This document shows positions 10,056-24,400 of a stretch of DNA of 64,000 bases, one piece after another. Under the pieces are notes generated by a model. The model saw only the letters and a list, made by a program, of their open reading frames with translations, made no database searches and was not told where the DNA came from. Every line of letters begins with the position of its first letter. Positions within the stretch are counted from its first letter, which is position 1. The DNA lies in the NCBI GenBank assembly GCA_963995525.1, contig OZ023205.1, positions 56,323,174 through 56,387,173 of the forward strand, read 5' to 3'. Origin of the DNA: Escarpia spicata. Lineage: Eukaryota; Annelida; Polychaeta; Sabellida; Siboglinidae. A program made the translations under genes and the position numbers.

Positions 10056-13000
10056 ATGCAAGAAAGCACCGAAGATTTGATGATCGGACAGCTGAGGCAG
10101 CGACTGTTGAGGCATGCATCTGATCTTGAGGTTGGCACTTTGGCTGCCAGTACAATACAACATGACATTGCAGTAACACTGGACATGCTGGTCCAGTGTT
10201 CTGATATCACTGCTTTTGAAAACATTGATCGAGCCATCCATGCATCAAATCATGCCTTGCAAGTGTTAGACGTCCCAAATGTTAATCCACATGTACTGTT
10301 GCCAATAGAGCAGTGTTGTGGACAACGTGGACGTCCACGTTATGACATCGCTCAAGAGCAGCTTGAATATCTTGTGTCAAATTCTTTCACAGTGGCTGAG
10401 ATATCAACAATGATTGGTGCAAGTGAGCGAACAATAAAGCGAAGACTGAATGAATTTGGAATAAAAATAAGAGACACTTACAGCCATCTCACTGACACCG
10501 AACTGGACCATGCAATAGAACAGATAATGACAGACTTTCCCAACATTGGTTGCCAATCGGTGAAGGGCCATCTTTTCAGCATGGGAGAAAGGCTGCAAGA
10601 ATGCAGAGTGAGACAAAGCATGAGAAGAGTCGATCCAGCTGGTGTCCTCTTTCGGCGGCTGTCAATGACCATCACGAAAAGAAGACAGTACTCGGTTCGA
10701 GCGCCTCTTTGTCTTTGGCACATAGATGGCTATCACAAACTGATAAGGTATTAAGGTTTTTTAATTGGATTTTTTTTAATGTGAGCTGATCACTGATGCG
10801 ACATACTTAAAAAAAATGTTGTGGCTTCTCAGACATCTCCTAATATATGCGATATTGCCTGCTTGTGCATCGTTTTTTCATAAAATCGGGGCCTGTTAAA
10901 CAATTCACAAGGTTATCTAAAACTTTTGTATTTTATTCAATGAAGTTCAGTATGGGACACTAAATAAATGTATGCCACTCCAACAATTTGAGAGTATTTT
11001 TGTAAACAAACACATTCTGTGTTGAGTTTAAATTTTACATTTCATGCAGTTGCCATGCAGTGGTCATGAATATTATATACAGTCTCTTTGTATTCCCGGA
11101 ATTAGCAAGCCTAGTAATTTCTAACACTAACAGGAAGTCTGCTGTGTTGAACGTGATAAAATTGGAAATCATCAAAGGGTATTGCAGTTAACTCGGGCTA
11201 CCTCGGCAATATCGCCAAGAAAGTTCCTTTTAATTTTGTTTACCATTTATATGTATTGGGTAAAAATTTCAAATTGCAAACATTGTTATGGGTTTACTAA
11301 ACACACTTTGGCAGGTTGTATACCTTCAACATACTGATATTACTATAGTCATGAATACTTCTATTTTAGATGGCACAGTCAATGAAAGGAATATGATGTT
11401 AACTACACAAAGATTTTGAATTTTTTTTAATACATATGTTTCTTTGCCATTCAGGTGGCGTATTGTAATCCATGGTGGAATTGATGGATACTCCAGATTG
11501 CCAGTATTTCTCAAAGCAGCCGACAACAACAGAGCAGACACTGTGCTGTCAGCATTTGTTGAGGCAGTTGAGAAGTATGGTCTTCCAGAGAGAGTTAGGT
11601 CGGACAAGGGTGGTGAAAATGTGAAGGTTGCACAGTACATGCTGCAGAGGAGAGGTACAGGCAGGAGGAGCCACATTGCTGGGCGCAGTGTTCACAATCA
11701 GAGGTAAGTTTCCTTTAAAGGAACTAGAAAGAGGTTAACCTTCATTTTGCATGTGTAAACAAAGTATAACATTTGGCAACATGAAATAATACAGAATTAA
11801 ACAGTTTCTTTATATTTAATTTAATGAGCTGGGCGATCACGTGGTATTGTGACATAAGACATGTATTATTCTGGCAATAGGCTGTCATTTTCCGTTCATT
11901 TACAGTACGTTAACAACGAAAGTCCTCGAGTCGAATCAAGTGTCAGACTGAATTATTATGTGGTATTCCAATGTAATATAAAAACTACTCATAATAGAGA
12001 AAGAAGCAGTTATTTTTACAGTTCCACACGAATTGAATTTTGTAGAAAAATGAAGTGTGAACCTCCAGTACAAGTTACAAGCTGACAGCGGAGATGTACA
12101 ATTTAAAATAACACTTGAATCTAGTTAACGAGGTTCTGACAGTCGTCCATGTGTTTTCACTTTACTTTTATACGTGCCAGAGATCCCTGTTCAAGCCTGA
12201 CACCAGGCACTTTTTTAGTTTTTTCTTTTGTGTCTAACATGACTTAAATAAAACAATTACGATGTGCCTTAAAAATTGACAGGGGGCCAGTAATTTCATT
12301 CAAAGTGCTTATAAAGTCATATTTTTCTTGGTTCAAGTTTCTCATTTTCAACAGTTATTCTCAAGAATATATTCTTTGTACAATAAGCTTTTTTAAATGT
12401 ATTTTTTTGCTGGTTTGTCTAATAATTACTTAGTGTTGTCAGGTACACGTTCCCACACATGGGCCTAAAGAATCATGCTTATACTAAAAATTATGTTTGT
12501 CCTTTACTTCAGAATTGAGAGACTTTGGAGAGAGGTGTGGACAGGCTGCATCTCCATGTTTCACCAGCTGTTCTTCTACATGGAGGATACAGGGATTATG
12601 GACCCTACAAACGAACTTCACCTAGCAGCTCTGCATTATGTGTACATCCCCCGTATACAACAAAGCCTTGACCGATTCTCCAGTGCCTTGAGCCATCGTC
12701 CCCTTCGAACGGAACATCAACAAACACCCATGCAGCTTTTCATATCTGGACAAGTACGGGATGCATCACATGACGATGCAGTTGCACTGGTAAGTTGACC
12801 TTTGTAAAAAATTATCTAATTATTAGACAATATAATGTATAAATATGTATGACTCTACAAGATGCTCTGTCTGTATTTTTATTCAAACGTCACATTAAGA
12901 CATATTTATTTAAACAAACTTATGGTGGACAATAGCAACATTTATTTACAGGACGTTTTAATTACTTGTTAATTGATTAATCTTTATTTTGTAAATTAAT

Positions 13001-13856
13001 TAATTTATATTATTATTTTAATTGTTAAGTATTAGTTACAGATCGCGCGGTAAAAGAACCTGTATTATTATAATTCGTCTATATCAGTGTATTAGTTATA
13101 GGAGGCATCGAGATCATCTGCATAGCTGGTCCCAACCCAACACCTTTCAAGACAAATTCATTGGGTTTTTTTTAAGTCGCTGTCTGGGATACACAAACCG
13201 TTGAAACATGTAACTTGGCTGATTGGGCTGAGTACTTACTTGTCTGCGCTGTATATTCAATGGAAATAAATTCACACGCTGCAAGTCTCTTGTTAGAGAC
13301 ACAGTATAATGTGAATGGCATATTTTGTTGTCATTCAATTATTTTCTACATTCTGAAAAACTGATTGCAGATTATATTGGCCTATATCATGCATTGTGTA
13401 ATCAGGCTTGTCTAATTAGTGCTTGTGTAACATGTGAACAAAAGCAGCAGCCCTGGGGCCAGTTTTAATGAAGTGCATTCTGAAAATTGCATCTTTGCAA
13501 AAATTGTTTTTAATAGTCTGTTTAACCTTGTAATTTATGATAATTAATTTTTGTAAAATGTGTTATTTCATTTCTTGTAATTTTCTAACAAAAACTTGTG
13601 TACATTATTTTTCTGTTACTTTTCCTGATTAACATATTAAATAATGTATTGATTTTTCCAGAATGACTCAGATCTGTATGGCATTGACTGGGAGGAACCA
13701 ACACCATTCACTGTTGATGAGCCTGATCGTGTCGACATTCCTGAAATTCAGCTCATTCAGCATCAACGTCTTCAGTCCTTGAATCCCCTAGAACGTTCAA
13801 ATGTTTATGGGACTGATCTCTATGATAGAGCAAAGCAGCTACTGTCAAATGTGTAG
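10056..13856 (+). CDS. Integrase-core (DDE) protein, 4 exons, intact
   Basis: Exons 10056-10747, 11455-11703, 12513-12789 and 13662-13856 join with matching phases and GT/AG sites (AG|gtatta, AG|gtaagt, CTG|gtaagt) into 470 uninterrupted residues. Residues 101-136 look like a helix-turn-helix ([20 protein letters not shown]) after a GRPRYD motif. The integrase core carries D224 (WHIDGYHK), D281 (VRSDKGGEN) and E316 (RIERLWRE), giving D-56-D-34-E, typical of retroviral-integrase/IS3-type enzymes. The tail YGIDWEEP...[15 protein letters not shown] matches what I recall of multi-copy invertebrate and fish integrase-core proteins. DNA strand-transfer activity is possible because the triad is complete. 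It could be a young transposon gene (IS3EU/GINGER-like) or a domesticated copy; intact introns favour a retained gene. No element termini were identified. An acceptor ending at 10042 hints at a 5' leader exon. Two composite repeats flank or interrupt it. Confidence 0.9.
11715..12215 (+). repeat. Composite THAP/tRNA-like repeat, copy D, in intron 2 of the integrase gene
   Basis: Begins with a block shared with copy A (cataaagt/caaagtataacat region, about 11715-11820), then gggcgatcacgtggtatt, a decayed THAP-like segment ([16 protein letters not shown]) and a tRNA-like tail containing gttcaagcctgacaccaggc. It lies on the same strand as the host gene and wholly inside its intron. Confidence 0.75.
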
Positions 13857-15431
13857 CAAAAGGGGTTTCAGTTGCTGCTTTTTAAAATTATCCACAAGTC
13901 ATCTGTTCTGAAGAATAAGTTTCTGTAGTAATTTTTAAAAGCCATATACGTAATGCTATGATCTCCATGGATTTTGATAAATGTACGACTGACAACTTGT
14001 GCCGTTGTGGATGCTGTGTACCGAGAATGTATATACTTTTAGAAATGGACTAAAACCACAAGGCAATACAAAACCATCACCTGTTACAATACATGTTATT
14101 TATGTCTGTTATTTAATATGCATAGAAAGTATCAGTCACCTAAGCAAAACTACATTGCATTGGCTACCATGCAAAATTTAGGAATGGTATGGAATTGTAT
14201 ATATCGGGGCGAAATACCCCCACATTTGGGATTATTATAATTTTAGATTTATTTTGGCAGCAGATAGCGTGGTATTCAGAAAGGCACTTTTTATGAGTTC
14301 ATCATGTTGGCTGTAAAATTAACTACACATAACAAGCTCTGCTGTGATTACATGTCATTCCTTTCAATTGTTCTAGGAATACCGCTGCTGCTTTATATGT
14401 TGAAATGTGGGCTCTAACAGCCTGATGCTCAGGAGACTAGTATGGGCTCAGTCACAGGCCTGGCATTGGGTTGTAGAGTCCACATTTCTTTTATTTAAAT
14501 ATTACAGTGTGCCAAAAAGGCCTATACACTGGTTACCCATAATAAACAAACGTCATCCATTTGGCCTTTTTCATATCTATATTTGTCTCCGTGTTGTTGC
14601 TTGCATAAAAATTAATGCATACCGCATCTTGCATACGTAATGTTTACATAGATAATACAATAGCATAGATGACAATTTTTTATCCGGTGACACAAGACTA
14701 TATTTGCTTGACCTGTGCAATATATTTTGAATGGTTCGAAATGAAATAACCAATAATCATAAAACCATTGAAATGTTATTGATATTGAAAAAACTCTTGA
14801 TATACTTACATTATTTTTAATAATTACATAAAGAACAGCATAGACAATATATACATGTGTCAGTATACATGTGCAAACATGCAGTACTTATCCAACTGCA
14901 GTCTATGATAAAACAAACATTCATTCAATAGTGTACAGCTTTGATGTATCAAATAAAATTTAAATTTCTTCCAGATTAGTATGACCTTTTAAAATTATCT
15001 ATACAATTATTGCAAAGCCCCTTCTATAAATGTCACTTTCAACGATTGCTATGAAATGCATGTGCACCTTTAGTGACTGCTATATAGTGTGCTAACATGT
15101 GCAGCACATGCAATGCACTATCGGTATTTTGTAATACATAACACTGTCCTCTACATTAGAGTGCAATTGGATAACACATAAAATGTGCATGAAATCTATG
15201 ATAAAATGAAGAAATCAGTAGCAATGAGTCATTAGTATGCTATAATTACAAAACGTACGTGCTAACAAAAATTAAACGCTTTTCAGCAAGTAATCGTAGC
15301 AGATATTGTGATCACAGAAGCATATTTATACATGTCGTTCTATTGTGAACTAAAACTGTCGGCATGTGCAGCTGTGACAAGAAATGGAAATAATACTTGC
15401 AACAGAACATCTCTAAAAGTAAACACATTGT
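13857..15431. other. Convergent 3' intergenic region
   Basis: Lies between the + strand integrase-type gene and the - strand HECT gene, which end facing each other. An AATAAA at 14541-14546 (+) and tttatt strings near 14253 and 14476 (AATAAA-like on -) are candidate polyadenylation signals, but none can be assigned. No gene is seen. Confidence 0.4.
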
Positions 15432-18400
15432 TTACTTAAGACCAAATCCTTCGTCATCTAACAGAAGGGACACCATCACTTCCTTGAAACTGTCATACGA
15501 CTTGATCTTTTGGGGATTGAAGTTGATGCTGGGGGCACATGTGTTGAGGCTGCTTAAGGCTGACGAATTGTGATCAAACAGAACTAATCCAGTGGTGCAG
15601 TCTCGAGGTATTTGTGTGTTTCCCGTCGGAGCTTGCAGCACATCACTCATTGCGATCTTCTTGTCTTCATACTCGTATGTGTCCATGTTCAGAAGAGGAG
15701 TGGTCACCTTGCCCTCTGAAATTGTAATGCAGTTTATATTATTTAGTATTAACCATTTTGTTACTCTTGTCTCTTGTAGCTTTGCAATTATGCTAGCATA
15801 CATCTATAATAGCACCTACAAAGACATTACGTGTGGTATGCAGCAATTTGTAATACTGCTCACATTATTGCAGTAAATAAGTTGTTTGCTCAATACAGCA
15901 TTTATACATCACCTTATATAAACCTGCGTAATTTTAACTAATATAAGTGAAGTCACACAAAAATTTAACACTCATTTTCTAAACTTCTGAGCTGTAATTC
16001 AGTAATTAAAAAGTAATTAAAGTGAATATCCTTTTTGTTAGTGATAAAACATGGCATTTCAACAAATGCAATTTTCATCAAGATTTATTTGCCTCTTCTG
16101 TATATATTTTAAGGGCTACAAATGGGTTTTTATTGTATTTTTTTATTATTGTAACCCAAAAATTTGGTGTTTTAGCCTAAAAATGTAAACAAAACAAACA
16201 GGACATAACATTGATAATGCTTTGTGCATGTACAATAGTAAGATTTTCAGTTATTACTAATTAAAATAACTTTCATAAAACTTTGTAAGAAATTTATTTA
16301 CATCTTGTAAAGATCTTGTAAATCAACAGCCCAACCAAACAGGAACTGTTGAAAATAAAGATTAATTTGATGTCACGTTTATTATAAATAATGAAACATT
16401 TTGTTTGTCCTTCAGAGTGTAATACATGGCAATCACTGCCATTAGAGGTTTGCTTATTTAGGTGTCAGGTGTACGACAGAATAAAAAAAAAAAGATTTGG
16501 TAAGGAAAAAAGTGGGTGGAAGTTATAAAACTTGATTTTGAAATAGGGACACAAATATGCAATATCTGGACTTTTATTAAGCTCTTTCCATGGGAATTTT
16601 AACATGTATTTGTTAGTACCATCACAACACACCTAGAAACAAAAACAATGAATTATAAATCACACCATAACAATGTGAATTATCTATTTCAGCATCATAC
16701 ACTTGTGGCAAGAACACAATCCATCTTGTTTTATGGAAGACAAATGTTGTCATTTTTATTCTGTACGATAACGAAACAGAAATTGCAAACTTTCTGGATA
16801 TCAAAGAAGTTATGTGTTCATCACATACATTCATTGTGCTTGATAAAGTAAGAAATATCTTTTCTTTCATGACCAGCAACTAATAACCAAATGCAAAGAT
16901 GTTAGTGTTAGTTAAGAATTGTTTGGACATTCATGATTGGTACAGTCCACACTTGTCTGGATACAAGTTTCATTTTAGGCACCATTGTCTAGACTTGTCC
17001 AAAGGCAGTGTTGTAGCAATCAAAGTATGGTGCTCTTAATGGTATACAAAACATGTATTTTCTCAATTTAGCAGTATTTGGGAATTATGACTAGCTTATC
17101 TCATGTCAGGACATTTTTAGTAGTTTTTACTGTTTGATCATTTATTTTTTTAAAGAAATAAAACTGTTGTTCATAAAATTTGAAGTGCAACATTTCCTTT
17201 GATATATTTGCCATGTTGGAAAAATGTCGGAACTCAAAAGTTGCAAGAGCATGTGATGGGGAGTATTAAAGCCAGACGGCAGGTAGATATGATTATTTTT
17301 TTATTTGTGCAAACAGTTAAATTTGTTCTACCCAATGCATGCAATGGGTCTTACTGAGTAAAATATCTATTGAACTTTTTTTAGCCAGACCCCCGTTTCC
17401 ATGGTAAAAAAAAAAGGTCGCCAGTTTTATCAAAGATTGGCAAATTTTTGAACACTGCCATTTTTTATTGAACCCATCCATATATAGTTATAATTATTGA
17501 AAATCTGTTCTCTGTAGATTCTATTATGCAATGATCAGAGCATTTTTTTATTTTAATTTTTTTATAATTGTTTGGTAAAATACTAAAACAATCTTGTTTT
17601 TTTGCAACAAATATGGCTATACATTTCAAAGTATTCATGATTTACAAAAAAGTGTCTGATCATTGCACACAAGAGAATACGCAGAATGCAATACTGAAAA
17701 CATTATTTATATAGCATAATTATTTCCAGAGATATCCCGTTTCCAAATGCAGAAATTTGAAGAAACATTTTTTAAATGGCTGTCAAAGATTGCATAATGG
17801 ATTTATTACATGATATTGACATGCTTGATCCATGACTAACTCACTTACACGTATGTAATCATCATACAAGTGAACTTTATTGATAGTATGCATACAAAGG
17901 TATAATAATCTAGCAGACATTTTTTTTCAGTATTTAACTTGAAATAACTTCGAGCATCAAGCAAATAGAAAATTTGGCTACCAAGCATAACTGACCCAAT
18001 TACTGTCTCATGAAAATGATGCTGCTCAAACAGTTTATGTGACTCCATAACTATTCGGTCACTGTAGTTAATTTGACCAATGCAAGTCTACTATTCGGGT
18101 CAAGAACTGAAGTAAATTTACCTAACTTGTGTAATGTAATTTGCCTCAATCTACTGTTGTTAGCCTGCCTTATACATCAAGGCAATATTTGTATGTGCTC
18201 TTTTTGTACATACAAAATCAAAGATAACAAATCTTGTTAATGCTATGTAGCACGACACATTTCATAGGATTTATAAATTAATAGTTTTGTGTGCAGGTGG
18301 AAATCATATAGATGTACTTGTAAAATGGTCGACACCGATAAACCATCATCCATATGATAGAACCTCCGATGTTAATTCACACCTACCCTGATCCATATCA

Positions 18401-21400
18401 TCATATTTATAGCATATCTACATGTCGGTTCAATCAAAAAATCAATTTGAAATTAAACATGTTGTGTAGGTAAGTTAAATTGGAAATTAAAAAAATTAAT
18501 TAAACCTAACTTTCTTGTGCTTGTGCGATCTAGTTTTGTCTCCTTATGTAGAGTTGCATAAATTTTACAAACTTAAGTTGTGGATGCATCACTCAACAGT
18601 AAATGGCATACCCTGATTTAACTTGTCATGTTTACACTGGCTCAGACTTAATTGCAGTTAGCAACTACTTTAAGGATCAAGCCACAGGAAAGTGGGGATT
18701 CATAAGCCAGATGGCATCATTAGCTAGGCTTTCAATGCTATCATACAAATACATTTGAAGCACTTTTATTAAGGACAGTACTAGCAAGTCTTGCCCTTGA
18801 CCACAAAAAGGCCACATTCACACCTGGCCATTAGCACTATTATAAGATTGCAATAAGGCACCGATCATATGTGCAGACTTCAAATGCATTCACAATGTTA
18901 ATGTAATTACTTAAATTCATGTATTGTCTGCATTTTATTACATTTCACACGTCTGTATTAAAAAAAACTCTAGTATAACTAATTTGTGTATTGAAACTGA
19001 GTAATATGACCTGGACATTCAGTTGGAATGATTGTTTAAAATATTAATTGATTAGAATTTAATTGACCTCAGTCGACCGCAGCCCATATCTCGATCCATC
19101 ATCCAGTACATATCTAAACCAGCAGTGCAATTCATTCATGGATAATAAAGGTACTCACTCTCGACTTGGGTCAAGAAGCGGTGGAAGTAGACCATGACTT
19201 CTTCTTCCACCTCTCTCTGTGGTCCAGCCGGGCTCAGGGAAAAAGCGTAAAAGCTTTTCATCTCCTCAGCAGATGCCTGCTCCCGCGGCATCAGATATTT
19301 CAACCCTTGTGCTGGGGCAAAACTCTGAAGACCTTTCAGTACGCCATGGAGCATCAACCCTGCAAATATCATGCTAACATGGTCACATGGTTAAATCATG
19401 AATTCGTTTTGCAACTGTCTAAAGACATGTAGTGGCATAGTAGTTAGATCATTTGATCCACTGAACATGTAATTTACAGCACACTAGTCAGTCACATGTA
19501 TCTGTCTGTAAAAAAGTACATACTAACCACTTCACCAATGCATGTATCCAGATAGTTTGAACATCGATTTATACTAATTCCTCTTATACAATGGAGAATT
19601 TAAGTACAATGTCATGTTTATAGTAGCAAATGTTTATAGCTATAATTATAATTGAAAAATAGCTTGAACAAATAATTTTACCCATTGTTGATGTCTTTAT
19701 TGCACTTATTTATTTTTAAAATGTTTCAACAACAACATTTATGTTGTACTGTAGTCATTTTAAATATGTTGGTAGTAGTTTCCAAAATGTGTCAACAGAT
19801 GTTGCATTGACAATAAAATTGATTTTAAAAATCTGTAAAAAATATTTGTTTGGGAACTTGTACAGTAATATATACCAATAATGATTACAATCAATTAAAA
19901 ATCCTTTTTGCTGTAATATTATGTTATTAATGCATAACACATCATATTTTTTTCATCAAAATGATTGATATAGCATACAAAATTTACTCCTCAAAACCAG
20001 TTCTACATGATTGATACAAATAATTTCCAGTCAGTGAAAATTTTAAATTCTCATGTAAAATATATATTTTAATTTGTTTCTTTCCTTTGAAATTATATCC
20101 CAGATACTTAGGATTCATAGTTAAGATTCACATGTAAATTGGTTGGTATTGTACCTTCCATAAATTGTCGAAGAGGACGCATGCATCGATCCACCATAAA
20201 GTAGCGATAAATCGCCCAAACGATTTTTGGTGAGTTTGAGTTTGACAATCGTTCCGTGCACCCCACTTGGGTCAACACATCTGCAAATTTGGTTGTCTTG
20301 GCGCAGAATTCCATCTCAGTGGTACACTGTGGTATCTACAAATTTTCAAAATACATATCAATTATGCATTTTTTTTAAATTGGCCAATTCGCCCTGAAGT
20401 CCTTTGGACTATATTGTGACTTTGTAATTATTGATCAAATGTTTTTGGTGAATCACAGTTACAGATTATTAAGGGTGTATGATGGAAGTAAAATGTTTAT
20501 TGGAGACTATATGCATATCAGTGAAGATACACCTGGAAATAAAATATTTGAGCACGAGAGTTGATTATGTGTTGTTATATGAAAATTAAGTCTTATTATA
20601 AATTTATTAGGTAACTATGTCAATTCTTCTAATGGTTGAAATTTTGTAGTTTTATGTATCAATTTACCAGTGATCACAATGTCAACACATAACATCGACA
20701 TTAGAAGGATTTGATCATCTTCCTATGATATGAAAAATGGTTATAGATTTGTGAAAATTAGCAAAAATTTGTCACTCAAATGTAGTGACCTGTTTAAGAA
20801 ATTTTTATTATGATTTATGACATCCATTATCTCTTAAACTATATTTCTCACCAGTGACAGTGAGATTGTGTGCTATTGAATTGAAATACACATTTTCCTG
20901 CATCTGGTTTGTTATTTATGCCAGGTAGCCCAGCTGGATGCAAAAAAACAGTGCAATGTTTATTATGAATTACGACATCCCTGTTTATTATATCCCGACC
21001 TTGTGTAAGAAGCATTTACATGATTTTTCCAACAACAGCAATCTTGATTACCCTAACAGTACTTTGCTGGTTGGCTAAACGTTGCCACAACACAGCAACA
21101 TTACCTTGGGCCAGCATCAATAGCAGACAATACCTATGTTACCTAAACCATTATCCAACATTGTCCTCATCATCTGCCAACCAAGTGTTGCCTCAAACAC
21201 ATAATAATATGCACCAAGTACCAATGTTGTCATCAACATTTTCTAGTAATGTATTTATTCCATGAAAATGCTTGCAATTTTTTTTACATGGTTTTTATGG
21301 TACGTTTTACCTGTGCACTACATAATATTACCTAACACTTACCCCGGTAGTTAGACATTTTAGACTTTATTGTTACTATTTGCTAAACACAAACAACTCT

Positions 21401-24400
21401 CAGGCAGTATAACTGTTTCAGGTAATTTGTTTCTCCAAATAAGACATCATTAACTTTGCAATAGAATACAAGTTTTTGTAGCTGAACATTTTATTTGATT
21501 ATATTTGTATGTAAATTGTTCTATTACTGTAGAATCGCAGTTATGTCAATTTCATCAGTAAGAAAAAGATATTAGTGATGTAAATTTTGGGAATTTGAGA
21601 ATTTAATATAGATGTATAATTCATACTTTCCTCCATTTGTAACAAACAAAATATGCCACATCCTCACCTCCAACATTGCTTGTTTAGCTTCAGGATCCAG
21701 GATGTTGTCAGTTTCCATGGGGCCTCTTGGTGTGGCTTCACTGACAATGTAGGTGGCTGCCAAATGGCTGAAGGTCCCAATGCCAGCATGGCCAGAAAGG
21801 ATGGCCTTTGCTGCCACCCGCCCCAAGATCTTATATGTTTTTGTCTCGACAAGATCGCTATCGTACTTCAGGGTTCCACCTTCCAGCAGTTCACACTGTG
21901 CAAAGAACAAAGTGTAAAATTCTCTGCTGACACCCCCCGCATCCACACCAGCTTCTTCTGCGAATGTTACGTGGAAGGGCTTCTGCCAGTCCTCATCATC
22001 CCAGTCCTCGAAAACACCTATCCCCTGCGCAAATGCTCTTTTCCTCTGAACCATGATTGTTAGTGGTACTTGCTTGCCACACTTGTCCTTGAATGACTCA
22101 TTGCAAGCGTCCAAGTAGTCATCCAGAGTGCTAAAAATTATACACATAATTATTGTATGTCATGCTCTTTTTGAAACCCGGGTAGTCACTACCCAAAAAC
22201 AGCCATATCTGTGGAAATACTGAACACATCTTACCCAAATTTGGAGTACTAATAAGTTAAATGGATATTATTTGATAAGTGGTTTATGGGCTAGTTTGTC
22301 AATGAACATTTCTAGTGTGACAGAGGGTCATGCATCCTTGAAAATTATTCTGAGCTAACAACTGTATGTGTGATCATGCATTTGTCAAGAATCATTAGTT
22401 ACAAGGCCCCCTCTGACAGAAGCGGTTGTTTTGGGCAAGGAAATCTGACTGCAATGACTTTTGTGCGATGGGACTTTAGGTTTGAGCTTTTTTCAAGACA
22501 TCTTAAAAAATGCTAAAACCTTAACAAGAGTCAGTGAAGTCAGGTATCCTTGCCCAAAACCACCGATTCTGACCGAGGAGCATTCTAGCTAATGATTCTT
22601 AACAATTGCATGATCACACATAGAGTTAGGCTCATAATAATTTTCAAGGATGTCCAAATCCGTCTCACAAGATATATTCATTGCCATGGTATTATACAAA
22701 TAAATGAGCCCATATTTTACACATCATATACCATTCATTTATCTAACTAATATTCCAAATTTGGTTAAGATATGTTTAGTATTAACACAGACAGCAATAT
22801 TGATTATATGGACATTTCCGGGTAGTGGTCAGAATGGTTGAATATGCTTTCAATAATATAAGTACATAGTTATGTCACACATTAGTCATAACTTACCGTA
22901 ATCTTTCTACAATAATCTGACATTACATGAACATAATAGTTTGTGTGAACCAAGTGTTGCATTTCCAACTCAAAATTTTATACACTGTTTTACACCTATT
23001 GTAAGTACTTTTAGTAAAGTTTTACTTCTACTTTTAAAAATAAAATCTACTGATTGATGACATTAGATGCACAATTAGCTTAACTGCGTGACAGTTGCCT
23101 ACCATAATTGACTTCTGATACTATCTTACCGATGTTGAGGTTTCCCACCTACGTCTGACTGAGCAGCAGCAGTTTCTCTTGAACTATGAAACCACAAATG
23201 CAAAAGACCCTTTTTCATTAGTGTAAGTTTAAGCACATGATGCACATCATCAATAAAAACAAAATATGCACTAATTGTTATTGTAACAAATGTAGTATCA
23301 GTCTACAATTAAACATGAATTACACCAACACACATGTATAACTTGTAGAGGTTTAAGAATATAATATATAAGATCCATGTCGTTGAGTAACCCCATGCCC
23401 ACACAAAGATACATGGCAGTTTTCAAATTGCATGTACATTTTGATATTATAATAGCAGTGTTCATAAACATTACTATTCCATGCACCACCAGATCTTAAT
23501 TACATTTTATTTTAGTTTGCCATCTAATAAGTTCCAAAATGTAGTTATCTTTGCCGAATCACTCCATCTATGCACCTTTTCTCTACGACATTATGTAGAT
23601 TTGCACTTTATAGGTATACTGGTCTCAACAAGTTACCTGCTTGAATGGTAACTATAAACAGATACTATTAAATTATCAGTCTACCACTGCTTACCAGTGT
23701 ATATTCTATTATCTTTGATTACTGTTCAATGCTTTTAAAAATGATAAGTGATTCCTTACCTTGTTTCACTGCACTGAGATGCATGGACATCTATTACAGA
23801 TTTCATGAAGAGTCCGTCACAAAGTGGACATGCCATAAAATCCTCTTCTGGTGGACTGTCAATAAAAATGCACATATACATAAATATTGATTTAATGGGA
23901 AATGATGCCACATTTTTTCATGAGGGTCAAAAAATAAAATGCATTTTTATTGGAGAGTAAGAATAATGCGGTAAATATATAACTTTTTAAGATTTCCAAA
24001 TGGTTTATACAATATAAAATAGCATCACATCACATAGCCTATCACATCTTGAAGACGTATACATGTATCCCCGGATTACAGTCACACCAAAACGAGTCGC
24101 ATGCAGGTAGTGATATCACTTGAACATGCAGCCTATTTTATGAAGAAAAAAACACTTATTATAGTTGCAGAAATATTAAATTATCTATTTTTATTTGCAC
24201 TTAAAATTCAATCGTGTATGTACGTTAGGCGCATTATTTACAGTTCATTACTTTCATCAATAGTGAAAATGAGAGCCTCCCAACATACACCAAGTATTGT
24301 AAAAAAATGTGTGTTTCATTGTGTGCTTTTGTTTGTTTATTGTCGAATAAATTGTTCCAATTCCAATAGTATTACTGATATTTAAAATATTATTTAGACA

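Noticed and set aside
10404..10723. - strand frames opposite the integrase first exon
   Set aside because: Shadows of a well-supported coding exon.
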